A stretch of DNA of 64,000 nucleotides from Dreissena polymorpha. Its lineage: Eukaryota > Mollusca > Bivalvia > Myida > Dreissenidae. Of this stretch, positions 10,809-24,154 are shown piece after piece; the stretch's first letter is position 1; every line of letters begins with the position of its first letter. The stretch spans positions 28,357,835 through 28,421,834 of the forward strand of contig NC_068356.1 of the NCBI RefSeq assembly GCF_020536995.1, written 5' to 3'. The translations under genes were made by a program, and so were the position numbers. Under the pieces are notes generated by a model. The model had not been told where the DNA came from. It saw nothing but the letters and a program-made list of their open reading frames with translations, and ran no database searches.

Positions 10809-10859
10809 GACGATTCCGTAAGGACCAACAAACTAAACTACGGTATATATGACGCTTAA

Positions 10860-11085
10860 TTAATAACCTTTTGTAAGAACATACAAGCAAATAAGCTTTT
10901 CATCTGTAACTAGTATTATAAAAACAATTGTCTCACATTTCATTAGCACTTCACATATTTCAATAAAGTTATTTTAATTTGAACTGTTCTCCGCAGTCAC
11001 CAATTGTTTTTGTTTAGATATAACTCTATTTCAAAATAATAAGCATTGTAAAACATACTTTCCCTTTATTAACGCTTAATCATTG
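10860..11085. other. AT-rich spacer
   Basis: No gene, repeat or motif that I can support between the Ig gene and the MITE at 11,090. Confidence 0.5.
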
Positions 11086-11089
11086 TCGG

Positions 11090-11465
11090 CTCAGGTAATA
11101 CTAAAAGTACACCGGGTACTCTTAAATATACTTAAATTTACCCCGGATACGGAAAATATACTAACACGTACCTGGTCAATTTAGACTGTGCCCGAGTTTT
11201 ATTCCCGCCCAAAATCCGATGTCGTAACACGCGCTACGGAATACGAAACAAAATACCCGTTGAACAAAACCTGCCTCAACATGCTTTTTGAGTAGGAGTT
11301 TGTTTCGATAATATAGAGGTCATTTTAAAAAATATTGACATACACATGAACATAATTATTTTTAAAAAAAATCCTATAACGACCAATTTAGCGTTAGAAT
11401 TCCCGGGTAAGTTTCAGTATATCCGTACCCGGGGTACATTTAAGTAGTACCCGAGCCGACAATGA
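11090..11465. mobile_element. MITE with CATTGTCGGCTC inverted ends
   Basis: The left end CATTGTCGGCTCAGGTAATA and right end (reverse complement CATTGTCGGCTCGGGTACTA) are inverted repeats. The similarity continues about 60 bp inward (TACC/CCGGGTAC, TACTTAAAT, CCCCGG-TACGGA). The body is about 375 bp with no coding capacity. This is a non-autonomous DNA transposon; the parent family is unknown. Confidence 0.8.
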
Positions 11466-11469
11466 CCAA

Positions 11470-13475
11470 TCGAGCTTTATTAACCATAACATCATGCTAT
11501 TTGCAAAAGATAAACACTATAATCCACTAATATTGCATAAAAATCCGTGTTAAGGCACCAACAGTAATAAGTCACTAAACAAATCTCCCTAAAACAAATC
11601 TTTTGAAAATAAACTGTCTGTTCGTTTCCATTTAGCATAACTAATAAACTGTATATCGTGCATATTGTTTAATTGTCTAATATCACAAGTGACACGAAGA
11701 ACACCCATACACCTGTTCATGTACTATTTCTAAAGGAAGTAAAGTCACTTGTCCTTTGTATTGAAATGGTAGCATGTGCAGATATGAATTGTATACACAG
11801 CATTACAAGGAAACTAATCTGAATAAGTAGATGTTTATTCAGATTTGCAATATGTTCTGTTATGAAAATATACACCAACGTCTATGATGGTTAAATTATT
11901 GTCAAACTTCCTGAATTGTAAACCTGCCCAATAACCCAAGCTTTTGAGTTAATCGTGCTTCTTTAAAAATTATACACCATGAACAACTTATTTTGCAGGT
12001 GCACAATCCGTACATGAAATACAATAATTCAACGCATCATAAACACGGAGCGTATATTGTCTCATCTAGAGTCCGTGTCATAAAGGACGCTTTAAACGCT
12101 TTCATTTCGAAATAAGGAACATACATTAACTACAGTAAAATATTTCTGGCGAGAACAAAAACATATGAATTGTAAAAAGTGCATTTGTTTACTTATTACT
12201 ATGATACATACTCTTAAATTTCACGGCGAATGGTTGATACAAAGGACAATGGTCTAACTAAAAAAAATTAAAATGTTTGTTTTGGTATGTGTTCGGTGTA
12301 ATTCCCAGTACATTTCAGGACCCGATAATACTGGGAATAAATCGGGCGTATGTATATAAAAAAAACGACATGATTTATCCCGTTCAGTAATTTAAATGGC
12401 ATAGAACGTTTTCTTTCAATAATCGATAACAAAAAAGCTATAGCTATGCCGATCGAGTTCGTTTTATTGAAATATGTAACAAACATGAACATCTAGTTGT
12501 TCCTGACTCTTTTAGACTTGCCTTCCACATAGGTCAATCAAACATGCGTATCAAATCAGAGTTTCCCCATCAGCTTAATGCAAATTGTTTCGCATAAAGT
12601 TGGTGTAACTTACATAAAGTATTACACAAATCGTTCGTTCTCCTTTCAGTCATGGACCTAAACTCTCTCACAAACATATTTTAAAACCCGCTTTGTAGCA
12701 TACTTGTAGTAATAACAGAACGTCAACATCAAAGTTTCGAATAGTTTTGTACATTTTGTGTTGAAATAAAAAAAATCTATTGTTTACTTAAAAATTTGAT
12801 TATATCGATTATCTTTGATGTTAAATATGCACATTGTATAATTATAAAATAATGTCAAACGATAACCCAGTATTTGAAAGCAAGTTATAGACATATTACT
12901 GTTGACTGATTGTTGCTGTGCTGTTTGATAACGAAATGCCCGTTTGCTGTATATATTTGCTAAGATAAAATCTTGATATTTATTATGTTTGTATCTTGAT
13001 ATGTGTTGATGTATGTTGCTGGATAAAGTAAAATGTGTGGGTTTTATGCATGAAATTTTGTTTTGTTTGAACACGTTTTACTTGTCTTTGTTCATTTTTT
13101 CGCATGGTGTAAATCTTTGTTATATGAAATCAATTCAATTCCCATTGATCTAAAATACGACTATATATGCTATAATGATTCAGTTGTAATTGGTATTGTG
13201 AGTGTTACACATAGTTTAAATAACGTTTTGTGTTTCAAGGAACATTCCTCTGTTCCATTTTATAAAACGTCCTGGTTTTAAGATGCCGCCCAAGGAAAAC
13301 AGACGCGCAATCTATCCACAAATTTTGCTTAATATTTTACACTGAAACAGAATAGTAAGGCAGGACGGTAAACAAAAAAGACAAGACAACAATTGGTTGT
13401 GTCGTATTACATCTTTCATTTATCGTCTGCACATCAACTGTAATAATTAGGGTATGCAAGTCCTTCCTTGTAACT
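11470..13475. other. AT-rich spacer
   Basis: Open frames here are under 100 codons with no recognisable motif or splice context. I see nothing supportable. Confidence 0.5.
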
Positions 13476-13484
13476 TTTGATAAC

Positions 13485-16400
13485 TTGACTCAATATGACT
13501 CAATATTAAAATCCAATAACAACATACAAAGTCGGGGGTGTTCAGTGAACCTGAAAGATTCAAAATTACAAACAGAAATAAAGAGCCTCAAGTGCACGAG
13601 TATGCGGGAAAATTTGCTTTTCTTCCAAATTCCAGAGAAAAAAAGACGAGAAATAATACCAGAAGATATTGGAATTCTATGAAACCAAACTTCAGGTGCA
13701 AAACGCTCGATCCGAGATAAAGATGCAGATGACACATCATGTAGGCCGATACCAGCCGAACAAAGTGCGCCCAATTGTCTCCAAGTTCGCGTGTTACCCG
13801 GACAAGGAGAGAATCCGAAAGAAGTCCGAGCAGCTTAAAGGTACCCCTTTCGGAATATCCGAACAAAATCCAAAGCAGGTAATGGAATTTCGTATAAGGT
13901 TAATACCAATAATGAACAAGAAATGTGCTTGTCGGAAACACTATGTCCCCTTCTGCGCCGCTTATGAAGCTATATATTTGATATTTTACCTTGAAGGATG
14001 ACATTGACCTTGACTTTTCACCACTCAAAATGTGCAGCTCCATGAGATACACATGCATGCAAAATATGAAGTTGCTATCTTCAATCTTGCAAAAGTTATG
14101 GCAAAATGTTAAATTTGGAGCAAACAAACCAACAGACCAACAGACAGGGCAAAAACAATATGTCTCACACTATAGTGGTGGGGGACATAAAAAGACACGA
14201 GCCGAAGGCAAGGAGGCGTTGCTTAAAATTGACCAACTATACAGAAACAAACAAGTGTATGTGGAATAGAACGTTCGTGAGAATGTCGTTAAAATTGTAA
14301 CATGGAATGTGGAAGGACTAAGTGCAAAGTTAAATGTTCCAATAGTAAGTTTACATCTTTTCTTTCCAATCATGACAGTATATGTTTAAATGAAAACCCA
14401 ATGAAAACCGGACAAATAAAGATTCTACGATAGATTTAAAAGGCTACAGCAAACCAATTCATTCTTATAGGCGATTGCAACAACGTAGAGCGAAGCGCTC
14501 AAGTGGTGGTATTGTTATTTATATTAAAGATTCTATTCTGAAAGGTGTCATATTAGCATAAAATTATATTGATTGCATTGTGGTGCTTAAATTAGATAAG
14601 CTGTGTTTTTTAATATTGAATATGATCTATGTCTATGCGTTGCATTTATTGTTTCCGAAAATTCCCATGTCCATTCTTTGTATACTTATGATATTTTTCA
14701 AACTATTGAATTTGATATTAATTTGTATGAAACTAAAGGAAGCGTATTTTAACGGGGGATACACACTCGCGAACTGGACAAAGAGCAGATTACATCGAAA
14801 ATGATAAGTATATAAGCGATCTTGATTTTGTTTCTGATCCAGATATTGAAACCCTAATCCCACGTTCAAATTGTGACCCAGTTACGAATCGATTTGGCGC
14901 AACAGTATTGGCAACGTCAATGAAGTTAAGGTTATTTACTCAACACTTTCAAAAGACTATGCTGTAAATTTAAGTGATTATGTACCTTAAACGATCCTGC
15001 TGTAAATTCCAAAATAATTCATCATTTCTTAATTTAATTTGCGCGGCTGCATTTCAACTTTGCATTAATCCACTGCTTAAACACATTTTAAATCGAAAAC
15101 TGCCTATCCGAAGGTAAAGCCTCGTCATTTCGGATGATGACCGAGTGAGGCATATATAAAACACAACCTTGAACTGTATTGGAATAATCGAATTATTTTG
15201 TCGATGTCGAATGAACAAAACATTGTTTTCAATGATATTTTACTTTATTTTGGTATGTGTGATTTGTTTATGCAGTAATAGCGAAAATACACATTTTCTC
15301 GGACATGCGCACTCGGGCAGGAACGGATATTTCGAGCGCCCGCAGATGATCATGCCCTCGAAAACGTGTATTATCCCTATAATGGTGAAAGCACAGTAGA
15401 TTGTTTATTAACTGCGCTTACCAATTTCAGTAGTATTTTAGATTTTACCTATAGCAATTTCACGGAATTCTCTAATTATGCGCCTCTAACATTTACTCTC
15501 CGCACGAATAACGCGGTTTGAACAAGTAATAGTAATCCGATTGTTTATTTTAAATCGAAACCAGAGAACAAAATGATGCGACTTTGTACGTGATTTATCA
15601 TGTGATATACAGAAAATGGAACAAACGCTTTTATCGCAAATGGATTCAAACTCTTATCCTGATATCTGAGTGAGAGAATTCTCAAAATATTTAAAGTTAA
15701 AGGGGGGGGGGATATTTCAACCGCATTATAAAACCTGAAATTAACCGATTTTTAGATTCTGATAAAATTAAACAAAACATGGTTTAACGAAGAGTGTAAA
15801 AGCAAACAATTTCATCTAACAAGAGCTTTATACGAGTACAATCTTAAAAAACATGGACGTACGCGAGAACAAATGATTGCTATGCAGAAGGATTATAAGT
15901 ATACATGTAGGAAAACGAAATTAAAATATAACAATGACCAAAGCAAGCGAATGAATAATATGAGACGGAAATCACCTCGTGAATTTTGGAAACTATTTAA
16001 GCGGAAACTTGTGTGATCAATTCATTTTATCTCAGACACGATAACGTAAAACAAATTCCGTGATTATTTCAGTAAATTAAGAGTGTAAATTTTAATTCGT
16101 CAGACGCCGGAACTTTCTTAAATAAATTTGAAAATATGCATTTTTACACAACCGTCGTACCACGAACTAGATAATCCTATATGATAGAATAAATAATCCA
16201 GGCGAAAAAATGATTGAAAAAAAAATAAATCGCATGCGCAGGACAACATAGTATATGAATACTTTGCAGAAACAATACACGTGATTTCAAAGCCGTAAGA
16301 AATATTATTTAATTACGTAATGATAAAAGGTGTTTTCCACGCAGCTGGGCGTCCGGAGTTATCATACCAATATATAAACGTGGCGACATAACAGACCCCA

Positions 16401-17300
16401 ATAACTTTCGGGGAATTACGTTAATCAGTTGTTTTGCCAAACTGTTTACAATTATATTAAATGAACGTCTTAAACAATGGGCGGGAACAAATGACATTTT
16501 ACCGGATACAAAATTCGACTTTACACCGAACTGTAGCACAGTAGATGCAATATTTATTCTTAATTCCCTCATACAGAGGCATTTGCAAAATAAAGAAAAA
16601 CTATATTGTTGTCATATTTACCACCGGAAAGCATATGGCGTCATCAATCGCGGTTAATTATGGAGTAAAATGATTAATCTGGACATCGCCGGAAAACTCT
16701 TGACCCTTATTCGATCCATGTACAAAGAAGTAAAGTTGCAGGTTAAAAACATGGATTCCATGTCAGAATATTCGATAGTAACGTTGGTCTATTTCAGGAG
16801 GAGATAACCTCGCCCATATTGTTTTCACTCTTTATTAATGACATCGAATTAAGTCTGCAGAATGGAATAAACGCCAGCATGACATTCGATCAAAAATACA
16901 TTTATCTCTTATTATTCGCTGACGAAGCGGCTTTATTTTCTGAAACGCAAGAGGGTATTCAAGAATCATTTTACAATTTAGAAACCTACTTCGATAAGTG
17001 GAAATTAACAGTTATAAACATTGAAAAAAAACAAGGTCATGGTATTCCGAAAAGGAGGTTCAATCAGTACAACATTAAAAGGGACTTATAAAGTTCAAGA
17101 ACTAGAAATTGAGAACAATTTTAATTACCCTGGAATTGTTATGTCAAGTGGTGGATCGTTCGTGTCCGCAACACATACACTTGATGGCAAAGCATTAAAA
17201 GCAATGCATTCTTTGTTCAACCTAACAAAAGATATGAACGTACCTATAAATTTATTTAATTTATTTGACGCATATGTGTCAGTAACACAACATTGAAAAA
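13485..17300 (+). mobile_element. Decayed LINE with ORF1, endonuclease and reverse transcriptase
   Basis: Collinear protein pieces read left to right. ORF1-like: VRPIVSKFACYPDKERIR and LKGTPFGISEQNPK near 13,770-13,880, then KTRAEGKEALLKIDQLY near 14,190. Apurinic-type endonuclease: KIVTWNVEGLSAKLN near 14,290 and RSSGGIVIYIKDS near 14,495. Linker: TWFNEECKSKQFHLTRALYE near 15,780. Reverse transcriptase: PNNFRGITLISCFAKLF near 16,400, MFSLFINDIELSLQNG at 16,819, and the catalytic block as FADEAALFSE (16,915) where FADD is expected. Stops and frameshifts occur throughout and no piece exceeds about 110 codons, so it is an old inactive copy on the plus strand. I cannot assign a clade. Confidence 0.8.
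13930..14190 (-). mobile_element. SINE-like repeat inserted in the LINE ORF1
   Basis: It shares ACCTTGAAGGATGACATTGA, CACCACTCAAAATGTGCAGC, CATGAGATACACATGCATGC and AAGTTGCTATCTTCAAT with copies at 35,083-35,365 and 52,485-52,757. It splits the LINE ORF1 between RLIPIMNKK and ARAEGKEALL, so it arrived after the LINE. It ends near GTGGGGGACATAAAAA. Confidence 0.75.
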
Positions 17301-17307
17301 CGATACC

Positions 17308-17309
17308 CT

Positions 17310-17391
<82 letters not shown>

Positions 17392-17439
17392 CTAAAGTTT
17401 ATCCCAAATACACTCACCCCAGTGTTGACCATTTGTGGA

Positions 17440-17520
<81 letters not shown>

Positions 17521-17600
17521 CGTATATATATATATATGATGTCCACAAATGGTCAACACCGGGGATGAGTGTATTTGGGATAAACTTTAGTTTCATTCAC
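17308..17600. repeat. (TA)n microsatellites inside a long hairpin
   Basis: A (TA)n run at 17,312-17,387 is followed by a 60-nt arm (17,386-17,446), a second (TA)n run (17,446-17,540) and the inverted arm (17,537-17,596). Arms start GAAACTAAAGTTTATCCCAA and end CCATTTGTGGACATCAT, with about three differences. It follows directly after the last readable LINE segment. It may be a TA-inserting MITE whose centre expanded. Confidence 0.85.
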
Positions 17601-20600
17601 TATCGACCAAACTTACTTAACGTGTGTATAACAATATTGTTGTGGATGCAATTGAAAATTAATCATATTGGACCATGTTTACTAGAGCAATTGCACCTTT
17701 ACTTTCAAATAAAGCTCAGATTGGCAAAACATAGGCTGATTACTCGTGTCTTTTATTTAGTTTCCACCAACGCGATAGAAATGTATGGAACAGTTTCCAC
17801 CTGCATATAAGTGCATTAGGTATAAAAAATAGTCATCACAAGATTTGTTTTGAATACCAACAACAAACATTTTGCCCTTTTGTGAGAATTTTTTAAAGTA
17901 TTCAATAAAAATAGTAAGACTTCATTTTTGTCATGTTTAACGGTACAATGTAAAAGAGTGAGACTTAATTTTCTAGCCGACCGTTCTCGCAACGGACTAG
18001 CATGCCAACAAGGTTGTTATGGAATGCAAGTTTGGACCAGACTCTTAAATACACTAGGAAAAATAGCTCAAACATGCTCCATTTTAAAATTAAAATGCAT
18101 CTTTTTTCGACCCTTGACCTTGAAGCATGGCCTGGACCTTAATCTATCTGATTGCATGCACAACATACTGTTTAACATATGGTAACGTTTGATACATGAG
18201 GAAAATATGGCCCAAACAAAAGTCAAAAATTAACATTTAAATGCTATTTTTCGACGTTTGGCCTTGAAGTATGAGCCTTATTTAAAGATTGCGGTCAACT
18301 TGTGTGATCAATTCATTTTATTAAATAATTCACATGCAACACCTAGTTGATTTTATGTAACTTATTTCGATGATTGTTTATTTAGTTATTTTGGGTGGTT
18401 GATTGTAAATATGTGATTTAAAAACGATAACTCACTGTATAAACGGTGAACAATATCACTGAACATTAAGATGTTTTTCATTGTTTCCCTTTGCAAAGAC
18501 GTCATTTTGTACCGGCATGGCTTAATAATTCCAGCGAATTTGTTAGGGTTAATACTTGGAAAATAGTAAAAAACGGTGGTAAAACTTTAAACTAAAAATA
18601 TTTTGTTTGTTTAAAGTAGCTTACCGATTTTTATTCACTCGTAGTCCTTAACAATAAATATTTTCATATGTGTAATACATTTTTTAGCTTGTTTATTGGC
18701 TTAAATTTGTCTGACTGACCAATCGCGTTCCTTTATTTTGCTGAAACTAAGTTTCAATGGCAAGTAACTTAACGCAATGAAAACACCTTTCCGGGTTATC
18801 ATTATTTATACGTAAGTGTCAACTTTCTTCGCTAAATGCCATGCATGCGCTAAAAATGATCTGGAACTTGTTCTCATTGTGCGATGATATTTATCAAACA
18901 TATTCAGGCAATTATTAATTATTGCACCAAGGCTCGCTTTCAAAGTTCCTTTCGTTCATGCGATCTATGCTCGTCTAATGGTAAACATCACAACGGATAC
19001 AACGGCATGCTACATTGTCATGCTTCATTAACCAAACACAGTGGGCAACATGAATTGTCTTTTAAGCTTGCGATACACGCAAAATTTAATTAAAATAAAG
19101 CGGTAATGAATTGTTGAGTGTATTCACCACATTAAAAAAACGTGTTTGTGATTTATTAGTTTGCACTAGAGCGTCATGGTTAATTCATAGGTGACGATAT
19201 CATATTTCTCATCATGTTATCAATACATAACCCAGATTGCGTTCTTAATATAAAGAAGTGAAACTCCAGCTGCTGGAGCAGTATGGAATTTTCATCAAAA
19301 ACAATTAGTTGGTCCTTTATTTAAGGCAAGTGACCGATTGCCCAAACAGTACAAAACAGCACACTACAGCAAAATACAAACCAACATAAACACAAAATAT
19401 GAATAAAGCTGGGGTCACCGCCTTGGAACGGTCAATGCAAAGCATTGGGGGTTTAAACCTGGTTATAGAGCGCTCAACCTCACACTTGGCCCAGCAATAT
19501 TCATAATACATTCAAGTGTAAATAAAATTTAACGTCATAGCATTGTAACTCAAATTAAACAATAATAAAAGGGAATTAAAACGCATTCAATTTAATTACT
19601 ATTTAATTACTCAATTGCATTGAAGATACAAGAGTAACAGAATTACAACTTTTTGACGAACGATCAAATAAAACTATTAACAATTGTCAACTACATTCCT
19701 TCTTTATAGAAAAGATTTGAGAATGTAGAATCATAGAGTTAATATCTCAGATAATCATCGCGCAAATACAGGAAGAAGCAGCAATAATGGGTGTAAAAAT
19801 TCCATATTACATAGCTTGGTTGTTTATGTGACTGCTAAACAAATTAAAAATAATTAAATCAAACAAGAAACGCCTATCAGAGAGAAAATATAAATAAAAT
19901 GGAACGTTATAAACCCAATGACCTATGCATGTAGATTACAACTGGGAAAGTCGGTCGTATGACGTCACAAAAATCAACAATATCGACATACGCCAATATT
20001 TTGATATACAAGGTACTTAAAAGAAATATCAATCTATGCATACTATTTCAGATCTAGTGCTGTAAGAAAAATACTTATACTTATTCTTCTTTTTATGTCA
20101 GGAAACATGTTGATGGGTAAAAGCGAAGGATAATTAAAACATTGAAGGCTGAATAATTGCAAGTTTTATTTAATAGCTTTTTCTAATCATTTATTTAAAA
20201 AAATGTTTGTATTTATACAAACAAATGAGTTAGCGTGTGTTTTATATTTTACTTAGACCCTAATCGCACTAACATTTCATATGTTTTTGTACTTTGCGTA
20301 CAGCGCGAACAAGTTCTTAGTGATTTTTCAACGAAATTAAATTACATTAATTAACAGTGTGCATTTTCTTCACAATAATTTTCCCATTTTAAATTGGCAC
20401 GTATAACCCTTTAGCACTGAAAAAAATTCTTTTTTCAAATAATTCTTAAAAGTGAGCAACATTCGGTGTCTTGAACAAGTATTTGAATTTCTCACTGTAT
20501 AGCATATATTTGACATTTAATACTCTTAACCTTTTTAATATAAGTATATTTGAAATAATTCTGGAAACATGTTACTTAGAGGCGTTTTACTATAAATAGA

Positions 20601-22485
20601 TAGCATATAAATATTGTTCTAGTACGATTTCATAAAGTTACACATTTCTAAGAGACACATTATCTTAATTTATTGTTAATACTTTTTTGCAATTGTGTGT
20701 TACCTTTACAGTGGACTTATAAAAATGGATTGCATAAATATCATTAAAAATGGTATTTTTAAATTGTACTTTCACATGCAAAAAAAAGTTAACAATACAC
20801 GGTTTTACGTAGTTTATAACAATTTCTTGTTATGTGTGTTTCCATCAATCAAAAACACGTAAAAAGCTGAATTCTAGTTACTAACCTGATTGAACCTTAA
20901 TTATTTTATTCCTTATTGAGATTTTATTGGAATACAATGTTTAAATTTCTATCATTTGCTACATGCTATTCTATTTGCTAAATTAATGTATACTTTGGCA
21001 GAGTTTCGACGTATTTTGTAGGACTAAGCAATGCCCATCATACAACGAAATATATGAAAAGTAATATGCAATTATTTTTTACGATCGAACATTGTTGTGT
21101 ATTTAGATAATGCCGCTACGCCACGCCTACTTGTAAATGAAGCGTAGCAACGCTCCGCCCCATGTTCTTCATAACTGCATGTTGACCTCTGATCTGGTTA
21201 GTTAGTTGTTAGGCATTGATCGCTTCTATCGTTGAATGATAATAAAGTAGCCACTGACATAATTATGCGTTTCACTTCGTTTGTTTACCCAAACACAACA
21301 AACATTATAAATAATAGTAATGCACATAATAAATACTTGTTAAGGGCATTCTGAATTATACACACACTGTACAGGGAAATCGGTTTGCCTTGACCTTTTC
21401 ATTCAAAGTACACGCGCAAAAGTCAAGTACACCACAACATCCGTTATAATGTAAAGAAGCTCTGTTTTAGCATTATGTCACATATAACGTGAATAATCTA
21501 AATATATTATGAGTAGTATATCAGTATGCAGATACAGAATCAAGAACGGCGCAAGTGAGATGTTTCTTTCATTACGGTGACACAACAAGAATTATAATAT
21601 AATGCTTTCATGAAGCAAAGCTTGAGCAGATCGACTACGCTAATTGCATATCAATGTATTATACCACGTTCTTACCATTCATAAAACAGGTATCGTCTTC
21701 ATCCTAAAGGATATTGCAGAAGTTCAGCGGATTATACAATATTATCATTAAAAAGAAACAAAGCTTGTTACACACACCCAGTACAATACAATATGCATCA
21801 GGCAATAGTCATTGAGTATGCAACAAGCAACATTTACTCTGATATAACAAGCAGTGTTCAGCTTGTTTCTTTTCACAACGTTAATGTACTAAGTACATAA
21901 TATGCCATAAACAATCATGACAATACTTCACATCTTACAAATAAAGTACAAACTAATTCACAGTACATTTTCCAAATTCTTCTCGTCGCAAAAAAAGGTC
22001 CTACAGTAGTAACAATTAGTACCCATCTCATAAACACACTCATAGGAACTAAATACTTCAAATCTGAATAAACGGCCTTAGTATTTATACTTTCCATCTA
22101 ATAAGCACACTCACGGTAGTAACTATTTACATCAAACAAACAAACGTAATGACTCTTAGCTATCGAACGCTTGAACATGATAAAAAAATATTTTATCAGA
22201 ATATATTGATTCACAAAAGACAATATTTGAAAAATTTCATACTGACAATATAACATCGTATGTAAGCATGGTGCTGGTGTGTTGAATGAACCTTAACACA
22301 CACAGTATTTTGAGAGGGGGCTTTTCTTACATAGATACTGAACTTTATAAGGCAATAATAAGCAAATTTGAAATTATTTCAATTTGTACAAATTTACATC
22401 ATTACGCTGTTTTTCTCATCATAATTGTTAGCTTCTGATTACATTCACTGGCACAGATTAATAAGCAAATCACTTCATAATAGAA
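17600..22485. other. AT-rich spacer
   Basis: About 4.9 kb with no supportable gene. The longest open frame is under 90 codons with no motif. Nothing repeats strongly apart from a tRNA-like fragment near 19,400-19,500 that is too diverged to call. Confidence 0.5.
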
Positions 22486-22489
22486 TGGA

Positions 22490-23300
22490 AACTTACTGAA
22501 AAACAACCACTGGTTACACGATACCTAAACAAATCACATAAACACCAGCATATAAACTAACTGATCAACATCCATAAATTCACTTACCAAACAAATCACA
22601 TCACACTTGCATATTTAACTACTGATTCACATTTAACCCGATCATTTACAAACCAAATACACTGGTTACCTCGTGATTCACATTTTACCATCAAAAGACA
22701 ACCAAAACACATTACACAAAAATGGCCACATACTGATTCCTATTTCATCAGCTCCGTAACTAACCAAATCACATCACACCGTTAATGGTTAACTATTGAT
22801 TCACAATTATACCAACCAAATCACATTACATCAGAATGGTTACCTACTGATTCCTGTTTCACCAGCTCTGTAACCAACCATATCACAATGAACAGAATGG
22901 TTAACTACTGATTCTCATTTCACCACCTCAATAATCGACCAAATCACGTCACTCGGAATGGTTAACTACTGATTCACAATTCACCAGTTCAGCACCCAAC
23001 CAAATCACATCATACCATAATTGTTACTACTGATTCACATCTCAATAACACCTTAACTAACCAAATCATATCCACCAGAATGGTTCACTTCGTATTCATC
23101 TTTGGTCAGATCAGATACCCACCTACTGATTCCCATTTCATCAATACAGTGCCTATCAAATAAGATCACACCAGAATGTTAAGCTACTGATTCACAATTC
23201 TACCAATTAAATAACATCACACCAGATCATTTCGCCAACACAAAACCCGACAAAATGACCCAAACTAGTCTACTAATCAACCATTAACCAGATCATTTAC
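22490..23300. repeat. Degenerate satellite, ~65-bp unit
   Basis: About a dozen diverged units share the order AACCAAATCACATCACACCA, GAATGGTTAACTACTGATTC, ACATTTCACC and AGCTC-GTAACC. Period varies around 60-70 bp. Divergence is high, so the array is old. There is no coding potential. Confidence 0.75.
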
Positions 23301-24150
23301 CAACGAAATTGAAATTAAATATCACGAGAATGGTAACCACCTAAAACAAAAACTCAACAACTGGTAACATTCTAAGTCACATCATAGCAGCAGATTAAGA
23401 GCAAATTTACCTACAAAGTCAAATCTTTCGAGAATAGTTATTCAATAAATTGACAAACTAATTTACAACTCACCTCCAGTCATAAATAATTGTTTGTAAA
23501 TACATATCAACATCTATACAACTTTCATGTTTGTATGTGTGTTGCTATTCATGCTTGTATGTGTGTTGCTATTATTTAGATATGTTATGTTCCACTTTCT
23601 GTGTAAACAACAGATTAATTTCCTTTCGAATGTTAAAGAGGGAGCAGAACAAAAATATATAAAGGTATCTGCAATTTAACCATTAGACTAGTGATATTCT
23701 AATCATTACATACTTAACTGAGTTGCTTCTTCTTGGTTTTGAAACAAAACAAAATGTTTTACATTTAAAACTTCAAAACGGTAGAGGTAGGGACAAGTAT
23801 GCATTTCTTTGAAACTTATTCCAAAGTCAAATAGCTTTTATAAAATTACGGTTTCAATTTTCACAGTGACATTTTGAGCTTCAAGTATAGACAGGTATGT
23901 ACAAAACATAATGTGAAATAGCAATAAAATGATTATTAATGCTGTCAAAAAATTTAAAAGAAATGTCATATTAATTTTTTTAAAGATTCCAATTGTGCAG
24001 TGCAAAACAAAAAGCAAAATGAATGATTTTATAAATATTTTTTTTCATCAGTTACATAAAAGTATCTGTTTTGGGGGCTTTCCAAATACAAATATATTAT
24101 TTATTGTAAAGATATTCCTCAATAATCAAGACAAGTTTCATTTATAATTT
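23300..24150. other. AT-rich spacer
   Basis: It contains a short tandem duplication (GTTTGTATGTGTGTTGCTAT twice near 23,527-23,570) and nothing else I can support. Confidence 0.5.
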
Positions 24151-24154
24151 ATCT

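Larger units (their letters stand above)
7187..10850 (-). pseudogene. Immunoglobulin-superfamily gene, signal peptide plus seven Ig exons, partly broken
   Basis: The gene reads from a signal-peptide exon at 10,808 down to a stop at about 7,295. It has eight exons: 10757-10808, 10132-10454, 9695-10021, 9271-9561, 8728-9024, 8239-8507, 7834-8129 and 7295-7620. Exons 2-8 each encode one Ig-like domain, and every junction I can read is phase 1 with GT/AG borders, the classic layout of modular Ig genes. No membrane segment is visible, so a secreted product is likely unless further 3' exons exist. AATAAA on the minus strand lies near 7,190. Exons 2, 6 and 7 carry breaks; exons 1, 3, 4, 5 and 8 are open. 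It is either a decaying paralogue, a gene that skips broken modules, or a gene hit by assembly indels. Closest family (hemicentin-like, nephrin-like or hemolin-like) is not decidable. Confidence 0.75.

Noticed and set aside
17293-17596. Open frames of alternating Ile-Tyr
   Set aside because: Translation of (TA)n microsatellites.
16009-18321. 25-bp direct repeat (AACTTGTGTGATCAATTCAT) at 16,014 and 18,297 as possible element ends or target duplication
   Set aside because: It lies inside the LINE linker on one side, is longer than normal target duplications, and no element termini adjoin it.
19390-19510. tRNA-like stretch with GTTTAAACCTGG
   Set aside because: No convincing A box and B box pair at proper spacing and no second copy in the window.
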